Positions 1-8,983 of a stretch of DNA of 22,556 nt are shown in pieces. Made by a program: the position numbers and the translations under genes. The DNA comes from a virus: the IMG/VR virus record IMGVR_UViG_3300027902_000028, positions 1 to 22,556 of that record, one strand, 5' to 3'. The stretch's first letter is position 1. Each line of letters starts with the position of its first letter. Under the pieces are notes generated by a model, which did not search any database, was not told the origin of the DNA, and saw nothing but the letters and a program-made list of their open reading frames with translations.

Positions 1-114
1 ACATAAAAATGCATAAACCCAATACACATTAGAAGGTTTAGTAAACGTTCCACCAGTGGTAAATTCTGAAACTTTGGGACTAGATCCACCCAAAAATTGA
101 CTAAGATTTGACAT
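1..114 (-). CDS. Fibre-like virion protein, N-terminal 38 residues only (partial)
   Basis: The gene starts at the ATG at 114 and runs off the left edge of the window, so only 38 codons are visible, with no stop among them. The start is supported by an AGAGGA ribosome site upstream and by its position 16 bases after the stop of the preceding fibre-like gene. The peptide opens MSNLSQFLGG and continues with TTGGTFTKPSNVYW. Short phage tail-fibre and adhesin-like proteins often begin this way, followed by a glycine-rich domain (a Thr-Phe-Thr-x-Pro strand leading into a poly-glycine region). The glycine-rich part would lie outside the window, so this assignment is inference. It is the last visible gene of the minus-strand baseplate operon, a place where host-contact fibres are expected. 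No function beyond likely fibre or virion protein can be claimed. Confidence 0.6.
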   Translation of the reverse strand, partial: MSNLSQFLGGSSPKVSEFTTGGTFTKPSNVYWVYAFLC

Positions 115-130
115 TAATTATTATCCTCTT

Positions 131-1165
131 TTATGCTAGAACCCAACCCAGACCTGTGTAGACAAGATCAAAGGGTGATGCACTATCAACTACCAAGGGA
201 GGAGCAACTCCCATAATTCCTGTTGAACCAGTTACTGAATAGTTATTTATTGTAGAATTATTTGGTCTGAATCCTACAAAGACTCCTGTGGATCCTGGAG
301 TCGGCAGAGTCATCACACCAGTCGATCCGATGTTATAGATGGTATTTGCTAACAGAGTATTATTTCCCACCGCAGCCGCAACCAGGTTCTGATTACCTTT
401 AAGCACACCAGCGAATGTTGCCGCACCATTGAATGTGGCTGCTCCAGTAATAAGCAATGTTGCTGCTTGAATTGAGGAATTAAATACGCCTGCACCAGTG
501 ACATTGAGTGTGGTCAGGGTACCTACAGAGGTGAGACTTGAATTAACAACACCACCACCCAGAGTTGTTGCACTGAGTACAGAATTCCCACCAACATAAT
601 ATGCAGTCGAGGTAGCAATATTACCAGTAACATCCAAAGGCTGAGCCGGAATAACATTACCAATACCAACCTTACCACCAGCCACATACAGATTGTTGGT
701 GTTGATGGTCAAACCAGTAGGCACCGAAAGCACACCAGCCGAGAATGTGAATCCAGTCGCCCCACCAAAGGCTCCAGCATTATTAAATTGTACAAAGGTA
801 GTGGATCCACCCGGAGTGGCAATATACTGAGGATTGACTTTCTTGACCAATCCTGAAGAGTTCTGATAGATCAACAGATAATCAGCGGCAGTATCTACTG
901 AGGTGATGGCAGTCTTGTTTGTAAATGCAGCAGGAGTTATTGTGAAGTTTATGTTACCACCAGAGATTGCGGAAGACAGATCCGCACCAGGTGTATAGTT
1001 GATCCAGGACGTTCCATATGCAGCGATCTGTCCAGAAGTATATCCAGACCCACCAATCGATCCTGAAGTTGCACTGATTACATCAACCTGGTCCGCAAGT
1101 TGATTTGTTTTCTGCGCCCATTGAGCGAGAGAATCCGAACTTTTAAGCCTTGACGTTGATGGCAT
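131..1165 (-). CDS. Tail-fibre-like virion structural protein, 344 residues
   Basis: This is a probable trimeric fibre or fibre-associated protein exposed on the virion. Residues 10-30 look helical (SLAQWAQKTNQLADQVDVI) and could start a coiled coil. The rest is rich in Thr, Ser, Gly and Ala with alternating beta patterns. Residues 121-142 carry the repeat-fibre signature TTFVQFNNAGAFGG, and residues 164-182 carry KVGIGNVIPAQPLDVTGN, close to the VGIGTxxPxxxLDVxG element common in phage fibres and bacterial surface proteins. The C-terminus (residues 280-344) has three Gly-Ser-Thr-Gly turns. Its ATG overlaps the TAA of the upstream 75-codon gene by one base (TAATG), and an AGAGGAAA ribosome site lies about 7 bases before it, so translation is probably coupled. 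The family is loose, so which fibre it is in T4 terms cannot be said. Confidence 0.7.
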   Translation of the reverse strand: MPSTSRLKSSDSLAQWAQKTNQLADQVDVISATSGSIGGSGYTSGQIAAYGTSWINYTPGADLSSAISGGNINFTITPAAFTNKTAITSVDTAADYLLIYQNSSGLVKKVNPQYIATPGGSTTFVQFNNAGAFGGATGFTFSAGVLSVPTGLTINTNNLYVAGGKVGIGNVIPAQPLDVTGNIATSTAYYVGGNSVLSATTLGGGVVNSSLTSVGTLTTLNVTGAGVFNSSIQAATLLITGAATFNGAATFAGVLKGNQNLVAAAVGNNTLLANTIYNIGSTGVMTLPTPGSTGVFVGFRPNNSTINNYSVTGSTGIMGVAPPLVVDSASPFDLVYTGLGWVLA

Positions 1166-1392
1166 TAACTATTTCCTCTAGAGATAGCCGAAAGTAATAG
1201 AGCTTTTATTTCCTGAATTTCTTTCGCAACAGTCCCGCTCAGTTCTTCTACAGACTTCCTTAGAGTATTTATTTCGTTCTGAATCTTCTGTTTCTCCAGG
1301 AACTCAGTCCGAGCCTTATTATCGACAAAGTGAATTGCCTTTGAATAAGGATCTCTGATAGCTCCTGGTGTATTAGTCTGTATGAAGTTCAT
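1165..1392 (-). CDS. Small coiled-coil virion-operon protein, 75 residues
   Basis: This is a small conserved-looking protein of unknown function. It opens MNFIQTNTPGAIRDPYSKAI, then from about residue 25 to 70 is predicted to form a charged helix with heptad spacing (FLEKQKIQNEINTL, VEELSGTVAKEIQEI). Small proteins with an N-terminal DPYSKAI-like element and a helical tail occur next to fibre genes in cyanophage-type myoviruses; that is recollection of a pattern, not a search result. The start is chosen at the ATG at 1392. It lies 10 bases beyond the stop of the DUF4815 gene and has GGAG just upstream (spacing of only 3 bases). The frame is also open from a GTG at 1461, but that would overlap the DUF4815 gene by 59 bases and has no ribosome site. 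It may be an oligomerising or assembly factor for the adjacent fibre; this is inference. Confidence 0.65.
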   Translation of the reverse strand: MNFIQTNTPGAIRDPYSKAIHFVDNKARTEFLEKQKIQNEINTLRKSVEELSGTVAKEIQEIKALLLSAISRGNS

Positions 1393-1402
1393 ATACTCCA
1401 AC

Positions 1403-4400
1403 CTATTGTAGTACGATTGATCTGAAGTCAGATACTCGGGGAACCAGTAGCGGATCGGCACTCAACATAACAATCTTGATAGCATACTTAATGAAGTTAG
1501 TATAAGTAACTCCACCAGAGTTGTAGTAGATTGCCTGTGTTGCACCAGTCGCCCCAGACGCATAGGGTAAGAACTGATATTCAAGGAACTGAGTTGGATC
1601 AGTAGAATAGGTAGATGTCGCAGGAGTTACCTGCTGCATCAGAGTCCAATTCTTTGAGGCCAGTGTAGAAGAATCATCAGCCGACAAAACCTTGTAGTAA
1701 ACAAGGACGTTTGAGTTAGCAGGTTTATTTGCAGTCAGATAAATCTTGATGTAGGATGAATTGGTACTAAGCACCACTGGACGGGTGATGTACTTGGCAT
1801 AGGCACCACCACCAGTCGGTCGAGTCTCATCCAGAGTAATATCATTCACAATACCAGATGCCCCTGTGGAACCAATTGTCGATCCATTGTATCCACGAAT
1901 AACAGTCAGGTTAGTTGCATTAGCGACATTACCACCAGAGACAACCTGCATAAATTCAGCACCAGGACCAGTAGCTCCGGTGAAGTTTAGAATATCATTG
2001 TTATTGATTGTAAGAGCATTGGCAACAGGAATGATTGTTGAAAACCGATTCAGTAGTGCCAGAGCACCAGTGGCCGCAGGAGTTGTGCTATTGTAGCCAC
2101 GAACTACTGTGATACCAGTCGCACCCAGCGCACCAGTGATATTGATCTGTTCCGCACCATTGATAATAACACCAGAGGTAGGAGTCGAAGAACCAAAGCT
2201 AGTCGCACCAAGTTGCTGAACAACACCAGCACCTGTTGCAGCCAGAGCACCAACAATCGTGATACCAGTCGAACCCACATCAGCAGTAAGAGTTGTAGTA
2301 AATCCAGATACATTATTGACTACGTTCTGGACGGCAATAACTGACTGACGAGTTGCATTGAGCACCGGAGAAACATACTGAGAAGTCGTAGCACAGGTTA
2401 CCTGTTTACGGAATGATTCTCCAGCAGTCACTACCTGATAAGCACTCGAAGGATAGGCAAAGTTCTTATTGGTTGGTAGTGTGGTATATGATCCATCAAT
2501 AACACCAGGACCAGTAGATCCTTTGATTGCCTGAACGATTGATGTGGAGGAGAACGGATTGTATGATTCATCAGGAACCATAATCACATTAGGACGAATC
2601 ACTCCCTGAGGTTTCCGATAAAAGGTGATCGGAGTTCCTGAGGGAATCGAGTAGTTCAGTGTGTTTGATAGTGTGATCGACCCAGCGGTGACTGATCCTC
2701 CGGTGATTGTGGTAGAAGAAGGAACCGCACCAGTCGCTCCAGTCGAACCAACAATGGCACCATACACCAGACTCGGAGCCATAATATCAGTGAAGTATAA
2801 CGTGGCCCCAGTAGAACCTGCTACTGTATTGATTGTGATGATATTATCAGCCGCAGTGGGAACACCACCAGAGCTATCATAGTCACTCCAGGTTGTTACG
2901 AAAGGCGCAGCGGGATTGAACTTGCAGTAGTATAGATTGAATGCAAGATCCGTAGTAACATCAGCCGTCCAGGAAGAAGCATTCTGGGTTCTGAAGATAT
3001 TACCAACATAGGGTCTCTGAGAGATCAGGGTCGAGGTACCGATTTGTTTCTGACCAACCACAGCAGCCCAGGGTGCATACAGATTAGAATTTGCTATCAG
3101 AACGATACAGTATTCGCCCGGCTTCAGATATACAACATTCGGAAAGGTTACAGTTGTTGCCACAGTTCCGGTTGTTGATGTATTAACCGAAGCCGCAGAG
3201 ATGGTTACTGTACTTAGAATATTTGTGGGTGAAGGATATCCATTAGAAGTATCTCGAATCTGTACTGTAAGAGGCAGAGTCGGATCCTTGGTTGCAAAGA
3301 ACAGATCAGCCTTGGAAAGGAATATGCCTTCAGGATAATTCTTACCATCAATATAGAATGTCTGAGCCAGAGGATAGATCTTTGTCTGGGGTTGATTCTG
3401 AGACAAGGACTGAGAAGAAGTAGCATCAACCAGGGCCAGAGGAGTGGCCAGATTCAAGGAAGGATCGGCAAGACCCTGAACCTTATAGGTTGTCTGACAA
3501 CCAGTAGACTCAGCAGTTCTGGTACCATTAATATTATCAGTAAGAAGGAAAATATTAGAACCAGTGTAATATGCACCCAGAGTGATCGCAAAGGTTCCAG
3601 ATACAGATCCAGCAGCATTAGTTGTTAGTGCTCCACCCAAGGTTCCGCCAGTCGGAGTGACACCAGCAGTCGCAGTCTTACCATCGAAGAATGGATATAC
3701 TCTGGTAAATGGTTTAAGACCCACAGCCGAGAATGTCAGAGTCCGTGAACGAATGAACTGAGTCATCGCAATATTGGTAACCATATTACCAATCTGATAT
3801 TGATTCAGACCAATCGGAGGAGGCACCGGAACATTAGTCGATGAAGTTACTGCATTGGTTACTGAGCGAGGAACTGTTGTAATATTGGTAACATAAGTTG
3901 GTTCTGTATATAGATTCCAGTAACCAACAATATCATTTGGATCAGAAGTGAGGAAGGGGCCTTTTCTAACAGCAACAGACGTGGTGGCTATGGCCTCACT
4001 GTGGCCGGAAAATATTGCCAGGGGACCGAATAATTTATCCGCCGTGCTACCCGGAGTTATGGGTTGTAGACCATAGACAGAACCCGTGGCATCGGCTCCT
4101 CTGGTCGTTGTTGATACTGAATCATACTCTGTGGTGTTCTCATATGATGTTGTTGTGTGTACACCATACCAGAGATTATTCCACTGATTGTATAACGACC
4201 CATAAGGATTGACTGCACCCGGATGGAAGTTATCATAGATGCCATTGGGACTTGTGAGGTTGATAGGACCAACCTGAATGTCATACCAAGTATCATTGTT
4301 CGGTGTGATAGTAAGACTACCAACCCAATCAAACACCGAGAAGGGATTGAGATTGATTGGAGTTGTGGCCTGAGGCTGAGATACTACGGTATTCGAATCA

Positions 4401-7366
4401 TCAAACGCAGCAGTAACCAGATCGCCTCTTTGAGTGTATCCTGTGGCTCCATCAGTAGATACCAATGATAGACCATATGATCTCTGGAGGAATGCTGGAC
4501 GAAGTTCCTGATCAGCAATATCAATAGAGCAAGTATTGTCAGGATTGAATACATCAGAAATATTTGTTCCGGTGAATGAATCAACCAGAATAGAATTATT
4601 GAATCGAGTATTACCATTGGCATCAACCACATTAAAGGTCGAGGTGGATTGTTCCAGGGCACTCAGAGCAGCATAATATTCAAGGTTGACGATTCTATCT
4701 TCCAGCTTTGAGATATCATTCATTGTATATCTCTTGTTGCTGATCGCAGTAAGACCTACTGAATCAGTTCCATATGTATACGCAGGAATGTACATCGTAT
4801 ACAGGTCAAGAGAATTATCAATATCAGCAGGAGCCTTGGGCGACTTGCTAGGTGTGCCTGTGATATCAAGGAACTTACCATCAGAGGTTACAACAATCTT
4901 ATCGATTCTCGGAAGGTAATATGATATGGTAGAGATGAAGTTGGAGTTAGGAGCAGCAATTGTCTGAGCACTGACGAATGTAGTAGAGGTCAGCTTTGTT
5001 GGACGACAATCGATAGCATTGAATAAATTGATTCTTATTCCGTGAGAATCATTATAATACTGAGGCAGATTCTTATTGCTATATGAATTCGCACAGAAGA
5101 ACCCATCATTGATACCGTGAGAGAAGTATTCAAAGAAGATTACCACAGGAGTGGCCACAGCCTGACCTGTGCCTAATGTGACAGAAGATAAGTCATAGTA
5201 ATTATCTCGCTGGCCAGTATCGAATGTGTATTTACCAGTAACATCATTGGCAGTATTGAACCAATCCGTCGAGGTAGGATTGCCTGAGGCAGTGGTGATG
5301 ATCTTTACGATTCGAGTTACATCTGACACACCCAGAGAAATAGTTCCCATTCCTGTGGCCGAGTAGACATAACCTGTACCAGAACCACCTGTGGTAAATG
5401 TAGGACATACATTGTATGTAGAGGTCGTGGTTACTGTGACAGGCACAGTAAGTGTTGCAACTTTAGTCGAACCCACATATGAACTAACAGTATATACAGT
5501 ACTGCCTGAACCAGTACCTGAGGTGATGGTGAGATTGCTATAGAAGTTATTTGTAGTCGAGGCATCAGCAGCCAGAGTGACGTTTGTGCTGGCAGTCGAA
5601 TTCGCACCAAACTTACCCTGAGTTGATATCGGAGCCAAAGTCTTGGTATTGGGTACGGCATTACTATTATTGATGTATGCAGTAACAGTCAGAGTACCAG
5701 TACTAGCATATCCGGTGATTGCGGAAATGGTTGCGGTCTGCTGACTAGAGATAGAAGGATTATCCAGAGCCAGAGTGTATGTCGTGATAGGAGCGTATGC
5801 AGTACCAGAGTCACCAGTCACAACATAATATACTGATTTGGTTGCGGAATCTAGCGTGGTTCCTGCGGTACCTTGGAAACGTTCACGAGCAAATGGAGTC
5901 TGGAAAGTTCCTGATCCAGCAGTAAGAACCACAGAGAACTGTTTCCGATAAGAAACGTTCATCGTGCCACTCGATAGATTATCTACAACATCATATCCAG
6001 TATCATATACCAATGAAGTTGTTCCGGGGAATGATAGAGCAGCCGGAGTGGTAATCAGGAATAACTGAACCGAAGATGCCTTGACAATATTATCACCAAT
6101 CGCAGTAACAGATGTGAAGGTCTTATTGGCAGTGGTGATAGTTACATCAAACAGATATAGATTGTAACTGCCAGCGGTTCCAGAGTATTCGATGTTTCTT
6201 GCTCTGGCAGTACCGATGGTTACATTGCCGCTATCATAAAGATACAGACTCTGGAAAGAACTGATGGTAGGCTGACCCTTGGAAAGGGTTACGATTGCAT
6301 AATTTCCATAGGTGATTGCTGTATAATGATTTGTATCCGTGGCAGTGGTTCTTGCCTTATTAATCGGAAGAGATTGCTTGGCGATTGTGGATATCTCAAA
6401 ACCCTTTACGAATGCTTTGCCCGGAGCAATCTTGAGCAGCATCGAAGGACCAGTCGCACCCACAGCAGGATCGACTTCAAGATTGGCAACAAAGGGATTG
6501 ACAATGAAGTCGCCATTTGTATCATAGGTTCGTCTCGCAAGCACCTTCAAAATTTCAGAGTATGAAGGACCAGTGATTTGTTGCTGAAGAACCCCAGTAT
6601 CAACTCGGAGAATTTCAATAAAAGAACTTGCACTGGTTACTGAATTAATATCCAGTGCAGTAAGTACCAGATTGATCAGAAGTCGATCTGCACCCGGAGC
6701 AGCATAGTTATAGGAACCATTGGCGTTATCAAGTAGAGTAGAATCTACTGTGGAATTCACCGTGGTGATGTTGGCTACCAGACCAACTTTCTTGGTTGGA
6801 ACATTATCAGTCTTATTCAGATACACGGTCTGAGCAGGACAGATTACAAAGCTACCCTGAGTGAAGAAGATACCATTGTCGATTGATACTGTTGAGGACG
6901 AACCAGAGAAGGATGCAGCAGCCACAGTGACATTAGTTAGAGTGGTAAGACCACCAGTCACAGCAACAGATTCTAAGGCTGAGAATGAGAGGCCATTCTG
7001 AGGCCTATAGATAAGAGTGTTGGGATCTGTGGAATCTACGGCAACAACAAGACCAACTGCTCCACTGGTTCCACCAGTAATTGTGGCACCAACGAATGCG
7101 GTGATTGTCTGAGTGTTGCCTGACAATACAAGATACCGAGCAGTCGTAACATCCAGAGTAGATTGTCCGCCCAGAATAAGAGACCCATCATTAAAGATAT
7201 GGCTACCGAATCTCTGGACCTGAGTCTGTAGAATGGCCTGGAGTTGGTTCAGTTCTCTTGCCTGGACCGCATACCCAGGCTTGAACAACACTCGCAGGAA
7301 GTCTTTTGTCTCGGGAGAGTAGTCATCAAAGTAGGGTGCTGAATTAAGAGTGGAAATTACAGACAT
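1403..7366 (-). CDS. Giant DUF4815-type virion protein (peripheral baseplate/fibre), 1987 residues
   Basis: This is the largest gene in the window. Its N-terminus has the DUF4815 signature: a short lead, then YFDDYSPETKDFLRVLFKPG, YAVQARELNQLQAILQ and a segment ending VQRFGSHIFNDGSLILGG (residues about 12-67). That domain occurs in large structural proteins of T4-like cyanophages and relatives. Further in, FIRSRTLTFSAVGLKPFTRV followed by FFDG (around residues 1203-1230) and PLAQTFYIDGKNYPEGIF followed by a beta-rich block (around 1330-1440) match elements seen in the same giant proteins. The region near residues 1690-1840 contains two copies of a module with a TVxRGYNxxT core. It follows gp8 in the operon, where T4 has gp9 and gp10, so a peripheral wedge or fibre-anchoring role is inferred. 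Composition is very rich in Thr, Ser, Gly, Ala and Asn. The start has an AGAGG ribosome site and its own late-type promoter. Confidence 0.85.
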   Translation of the reverse strand: MSVISTLNSAPYFDDYSPETKDFLRVLFKPGYAVQARELNQLQAILQTQVQRFGSHIFNDGSLILGGQSTLDVTTARYLVLSGNTQTITAFVGATITGGTSGAVGLVVAVDSTDPNTLIYRPQNGLSFSALESVAVTGGLTTLTNVTVAAASFSGSSSTVSIDNGIFFTQGSFVICPAQTVYLNKTDNVPTKKVGLVANITTVNSTVDSTLLDNANGSYNYAAPGADRLLINLVLTALDINSVTSASSFIEILRVDTGVLQQQITGPSYSEILKVLARRTYDTNGDFIVNPFVANLEVDPAVGATGPSMLLKIAPGKAFVKGFEISTIAKQSLPINKARTTATDTNHYTAITYGNYAIVTLSKGQPTISSFQSLYLYDSGNVTIGTARARNIEYSGTAGSYNLYLFDVTITTANKTFTSVTAIGDNIVKASSVQLFLITTPAALSFPGTTSLVYDTGYDVVDNLSSGTMNVSYRKQFSVVLTAGSGTFQTPFARERFQGTAGTTLDSATKSVYYVVTGDSGTAYAPITTYTLALDNPSISSQQTATISAITGYASTGTLTVTAYINNSNAVPNTKTLAPISTQGKFGANSTASTNVTLAADASTTNNFYSNLTITSGTGSGSTVYTVSSYVGSTKVATLTVPVTVTTTSTYNVCPTFTTGGSGTGYVYSATGMGTISLGVSDVTRIVKIITTASGNPTSTDWFNTANDVTGKYTFDTGQRDNYYDLSSVTLGTGQAVATPVVIFFEYFSHGINDGFFCANSYSNKNLPQYYNDSHGIRINLFNAIDCRPTKLTSTTFVSAQTIAAPNSNFISTISYYLPRIDKIVVTSDGKFLDITGTPSKSPKAPADIDNSLDLYTMYIPAYTYGTDSVGLTAISNKRYTMNDISKLEDRIVNLEYYAALSALEQSTSTFNVVDANGNTRFNNSILVDSFTGTNISDVFNPDNTCSIDIADQELRPAFLQRSYGLSLVSTDGATGYTQRGDLVTAAFDDSNTVVSQPQATTPINLNPFSVFDWVGSLTITPNNDTWYDIQVGPINLTSPNGIYDNFHPGAVNPYGSLYNQWNNLWYGVHTTTSYENTTEYDSVSTTTRGADATGSVYGLQPITPGSTADKLFGPLAIFSGHSEAIATTSVAVRKGPFLTSDPNDIVGYWNLYTEPTYVTNITTVPRSVTNAVTSSTNVPVPPPIGLNQYQIGNMVTNIAMTQFIRSRTLTFSAVGLKPFTRVYPFFDGKTATAGVTPTGGTLGGALTTNAAGSVSGTFAITLGAYYTGSNIFLLTDNINGTRTAESTGCQTTYKVQGLADPSLNLATPLALVDATSSQSLSQNQPQTKIYPLAQTFYIDGKNYPEGIFLSKADLFFATKDPTLPLTVQIRDTSNGYPSPTNILSTVTISAASVNTSTTGTVATTVTFPNVVYLKPGEYCIVLIANSNLYAPWAAVVGQKQIGTSTLISQRPYVGNIFRTQNASSWTADVTTDLAFNLYYCKFNPAAPFVTTWSDYDSSGGVPTAADNIITINTVAGSTGATLYFTDIMAPSLVYGAIVGSTGATGAVPSSTTITGGSVTAGSITLSNTLNYSIPSGTPITFYRKPQGVIRPNVIMVPDESYNPFSSTSIVQAIKGSTGPGVIDGSYTTLPTNKNFAYPSSAYQVVTAGESFRKQVTCATTSQYVSPVLNATRQSVIAVQNVVNNVSGFTTTLTADVGSTGITIVGALAATGAGVVQQLGATSFGSSTPTSGVIINGAEQINITGALGATGITVVRGYNSTTPAATGALALLNRFSTIIPVANALTINNNDILNFTGATGPGAEFMQVVSGGNVANATNLTVIRGYNGSTIGSTGASGIVNDITLDETRPTGGGAYAKYITRPVVLSTNSSYIKIYLTANKPANSNVLVYYKVLSADDSSTLASKNWTLMQQVTPATSTYSTDPTQFLEYQFLPYASGATGATQAIYYNSGGVTYTNFIKYAIKIVMLSADPLLVPRVSDFRSIVLQ

Positions 7367-7386
7367 TTAATAGTTGGCCTCTGAAG

Positions 7387-7394
7387 TATTTATT
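7387..7394 (-). promoter_or_regulatory. T4-type late promoter box before the DUF4815 gene
   Basis: The minus strand reads AATAAATA here, one mismatch from the T4 late-promoter box TATAAATA. It overlaps the TAA stop of gp8. T4 late promoters place this box at about -13 to -6, which predicts a start at about 7381 and a leader of about 15 bases that begins with GAGG and ends at the ATG at 7366. The match and the geometry are seen in the sequence; promoter activity is inferred. Confidence 0.55.
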
Positions 7395-8976
7395 AGTAGG
7401 TGATGACAACTTTTATATCTTCTATTTGATCTGGGTATCTTGTGATTGGCTTTCTATTCTCCACATAAAGAATATCCCCCAAGTTGGCAACTGTCGCCGC
7501 AGGAGTCACCGCAGTAACCACAACTGAATTGACCTGATCCGAGGTGGTGAATGTTCCTGTTACTGAAGTGAGATAGATTTGTTTATTGACAGCATCATAC
7601 TTCACAACAGATCCTGTGGCAAGACTTGATGTACCTGTTACGGTAGAATCCAGAGCAAAGGTTCCTGTGGTAGCCAGAGTAAGCACCACACACTGATTCA
7701 GTACAGCCGAGTTGGCAAGAATACCATACTTAGAAGTTGTATCAGGAATGGTTGTCCAGTTAGAAACAAAGGACACGGCAGGATTGACATAGTTACTGAT
7801 TACATTAACCTGACCTGCACCAGTACCAGATAGAATTACCATACTCTTACCAGCAGTAGGATAATATGGTGTGGTGGAAATCATAGGAGAAGTCGCTGCG
7901 TGCAGAGCATTCAATCTCAGAGTATTGGGTCCGGTGGCACCACCTGCTCCTGTCGCACCTGCATTATAATATGATCCGGTGAAGATAGGATTGGAAACAA
8001 TACCGATCTGCCGATACTCATTGGTGTCTACAATCTGACCACCTTCATTACCATTGACTCGAACCTTGACCATAAGATTGGTGGCATTCAATTCTTTGAT
8101 AGCATCGGCACCGTGATAGGGAGCAGAACCAGCCAGAGCATTTTGTTGAATCGTCCATTGATCCGAACCATCATTTGATGCAATGGTTCTTACAGACAGC
8201 CAGCTAGTTGTTTGAAATTGTTCCGCATCAAAAGCCGGAATGGTATACATATACTTCCAGATGTAATTATCAGAAGTTGTTACTGAAGCACCTGCCGCAG
8301 TAGATGTCGAAGTAGGTTCAACAGTACTTCCTGTGCTGATATTACTATTGTTACCAAGACACTTATATACTTTGTTGGAAGTGTTGACAACATAGAATGG
8401 TTGAATATCAAATGTGGAAGGAGTGGTACCTGATAGAGTCAGAGGATTGGAAAATGTAATTGTCGGAACCACAGTGTACCCAGTATTGCCTGAGGTGAAT
8501 GTAATTGCAGTCACGGAACCCGCAGAGATAGTAGCAACGGCGATGGCTGTGTTTGGTGCCCCAGTAATAGTTACTGTAGGAGCAGTAGAGTAATTAGAAC
8601 CAGGATTTGTAATTGTATATGAAATAACTCCACCAGACACAGTTGCTGTGGCCGTGGCCCGAGTATATGTCTGAGCAGTGGTGAGAGTCTTGATATCTAC
8701 TGCTGCACTGTACTGTTGATACTTTGTGCCAGTAACCCAACTATAATAAGGAACCACATTAACCACATTGGTAGGTTGTACTCTCTTCATATAGACCATA
8801 TCACCGAAGATATCGTTCTGAAGATTAATACAGTCCAAAGGAGTATCGGGAGAGTTATCGCCATTGGGCCAAGCAAAGGGATCAGAAAATGAGAAATAGA
8901 CACTCTGATTTGTCACGTTGCTGACAAAGTTATTGACGTTCTTGAGTCTGAGTGATTCTGTTAGAATGTTTGGCAT
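7393..8976 (-). CDS. 8: Baseplate wedge subunit gp8, with inserted beta-repeat module
   Basis: This is a structural wedge protein of the baseplate, homologous to T4 gp8. Diagnostic stretches align with T4 gp8 from end to end. FSDPFAWPNGDNSPDTP and IFGDMVYMKRVQPTNVVNVV (residues 30-76) match the GRSEPW...MMGTVKVLPSMLDAVIPR region. DNYIWKYMYTIP (236-247) matches DGYVWEYLFEIP. EYRQIGIVSNPIF (320-332) matches GFRQISIITNPLE. The C-terminal GDILYVENRKPITRYPDQIE (500-519) matches GEMIYMENRPPI...DQTEEI. At 527 residues it is much longer than T4 gp8 (about 334). The excess lies mainly in two beta-rich insertions, residues about 100-190 and 335-495. The first contains a repeat shared with the neighbouring gp7-position protein. 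The start has a good AAGGAAG ribosome site 7 bases after the previous stop, and a late-promoter box upstream. Confidence 0.9.
   Translation of the reverse strand: MPNILTESLRLKNVNNFVSNVTNQSVYFSFSDPFAWPNGDNSPDTPLDCINLQNDIFGDMVYMKRVQPTNVVNVVPYYSWVTGTKYQQYSAAVDIKTLTTAQTYTRATATATVSGGVISYTITNPGSNYSTAPTVTITGAPNTAIAVATISAGSVTAITFTSGNTGYTVVPTITFSNPLTLSGTTPSTFDIQPFYVVNTSNKVYKCLGNNSNISTGSTVEPTSTSTAAGASVTTSDNYIWKYMYTIPAFDAEQFQTTSWLSVRTIASNDGSDQWTIQQNALAGSAPYHGADAIKELNATNLMVKVRVNGNEGGQIVDTNEYRQIGIVSNPIFTGSYYNAGATGAGGATGPNTLRLNALHAATSPMISTTPYYPTAGKSMVILSGTGAGQVNVISNYVNPAVSFVSNWTTIPDTTSKYGILANSAVLNQCVVLTLATTGTFALDSTVTGTSSLATGSVVKYDAVNKQIYLTSVTGTFTTSDQVNSVVVTAVTPAATVANLGDILYVENRKPITRYPDQIEDIKVVITY
8443..8661 (-). 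repeat. GSGY-type beta-repeat module inserted in gp8
   Basis: Residues about 106-178 of gp8 hold two copies of a beta unit of about 35 residues with the pattern A-x-V-x-G-G-x-I-x-x-I-x-x-T-x-x-G-x-x-Y-x-x-x-P-x-V-T-I. The cores are TNPGSNYSTAPTVTITG and TSGNTGYTVVPTITF. Six related units occur in the gp7-position protein next door. The unit is recognised by eye in protein sequence; the copies are diverged at DNA level. Confidence 0.7.
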
Positions 8977-8983
8977 TTCTTCC

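Noticed and set aside
1266-1273. AATAAATA on the minus strand inside the 75-residue gene, possible promoter for the fibre-like gene.
   Set aside because: It lies about 100 bases before the fibre start within codons for E-I-N-T-L and does not share the geometry of the better candidates.
1866-6565. Several plus-strand and alternate minus-strand frames of 60-92 codons inside the DUF4815 gene.
   Set aside because: They are short, lack ribosome sites, and lie inside a 5964-base frame with clear family motifs; a biased codon composition makes long shadow frames likely.
1403-7366. DUF4815 giant as a diversity-generating-retroelement target or phase-variable adhesin.
   Set aside because: No template/variable repeat pair, reverse transcriptase or long simple-sequence tract was seen in the window; Asn/Thr richness alone is not evidence.
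8443-8661. Beta-repeat block in gp8 considered as a separate inserted gene or mobile element.
   Set aside because: It is in frame, has no terminal repeats or target duplications, and the flanking gp8 motifs continue without interruption; it is better read as a protein module.
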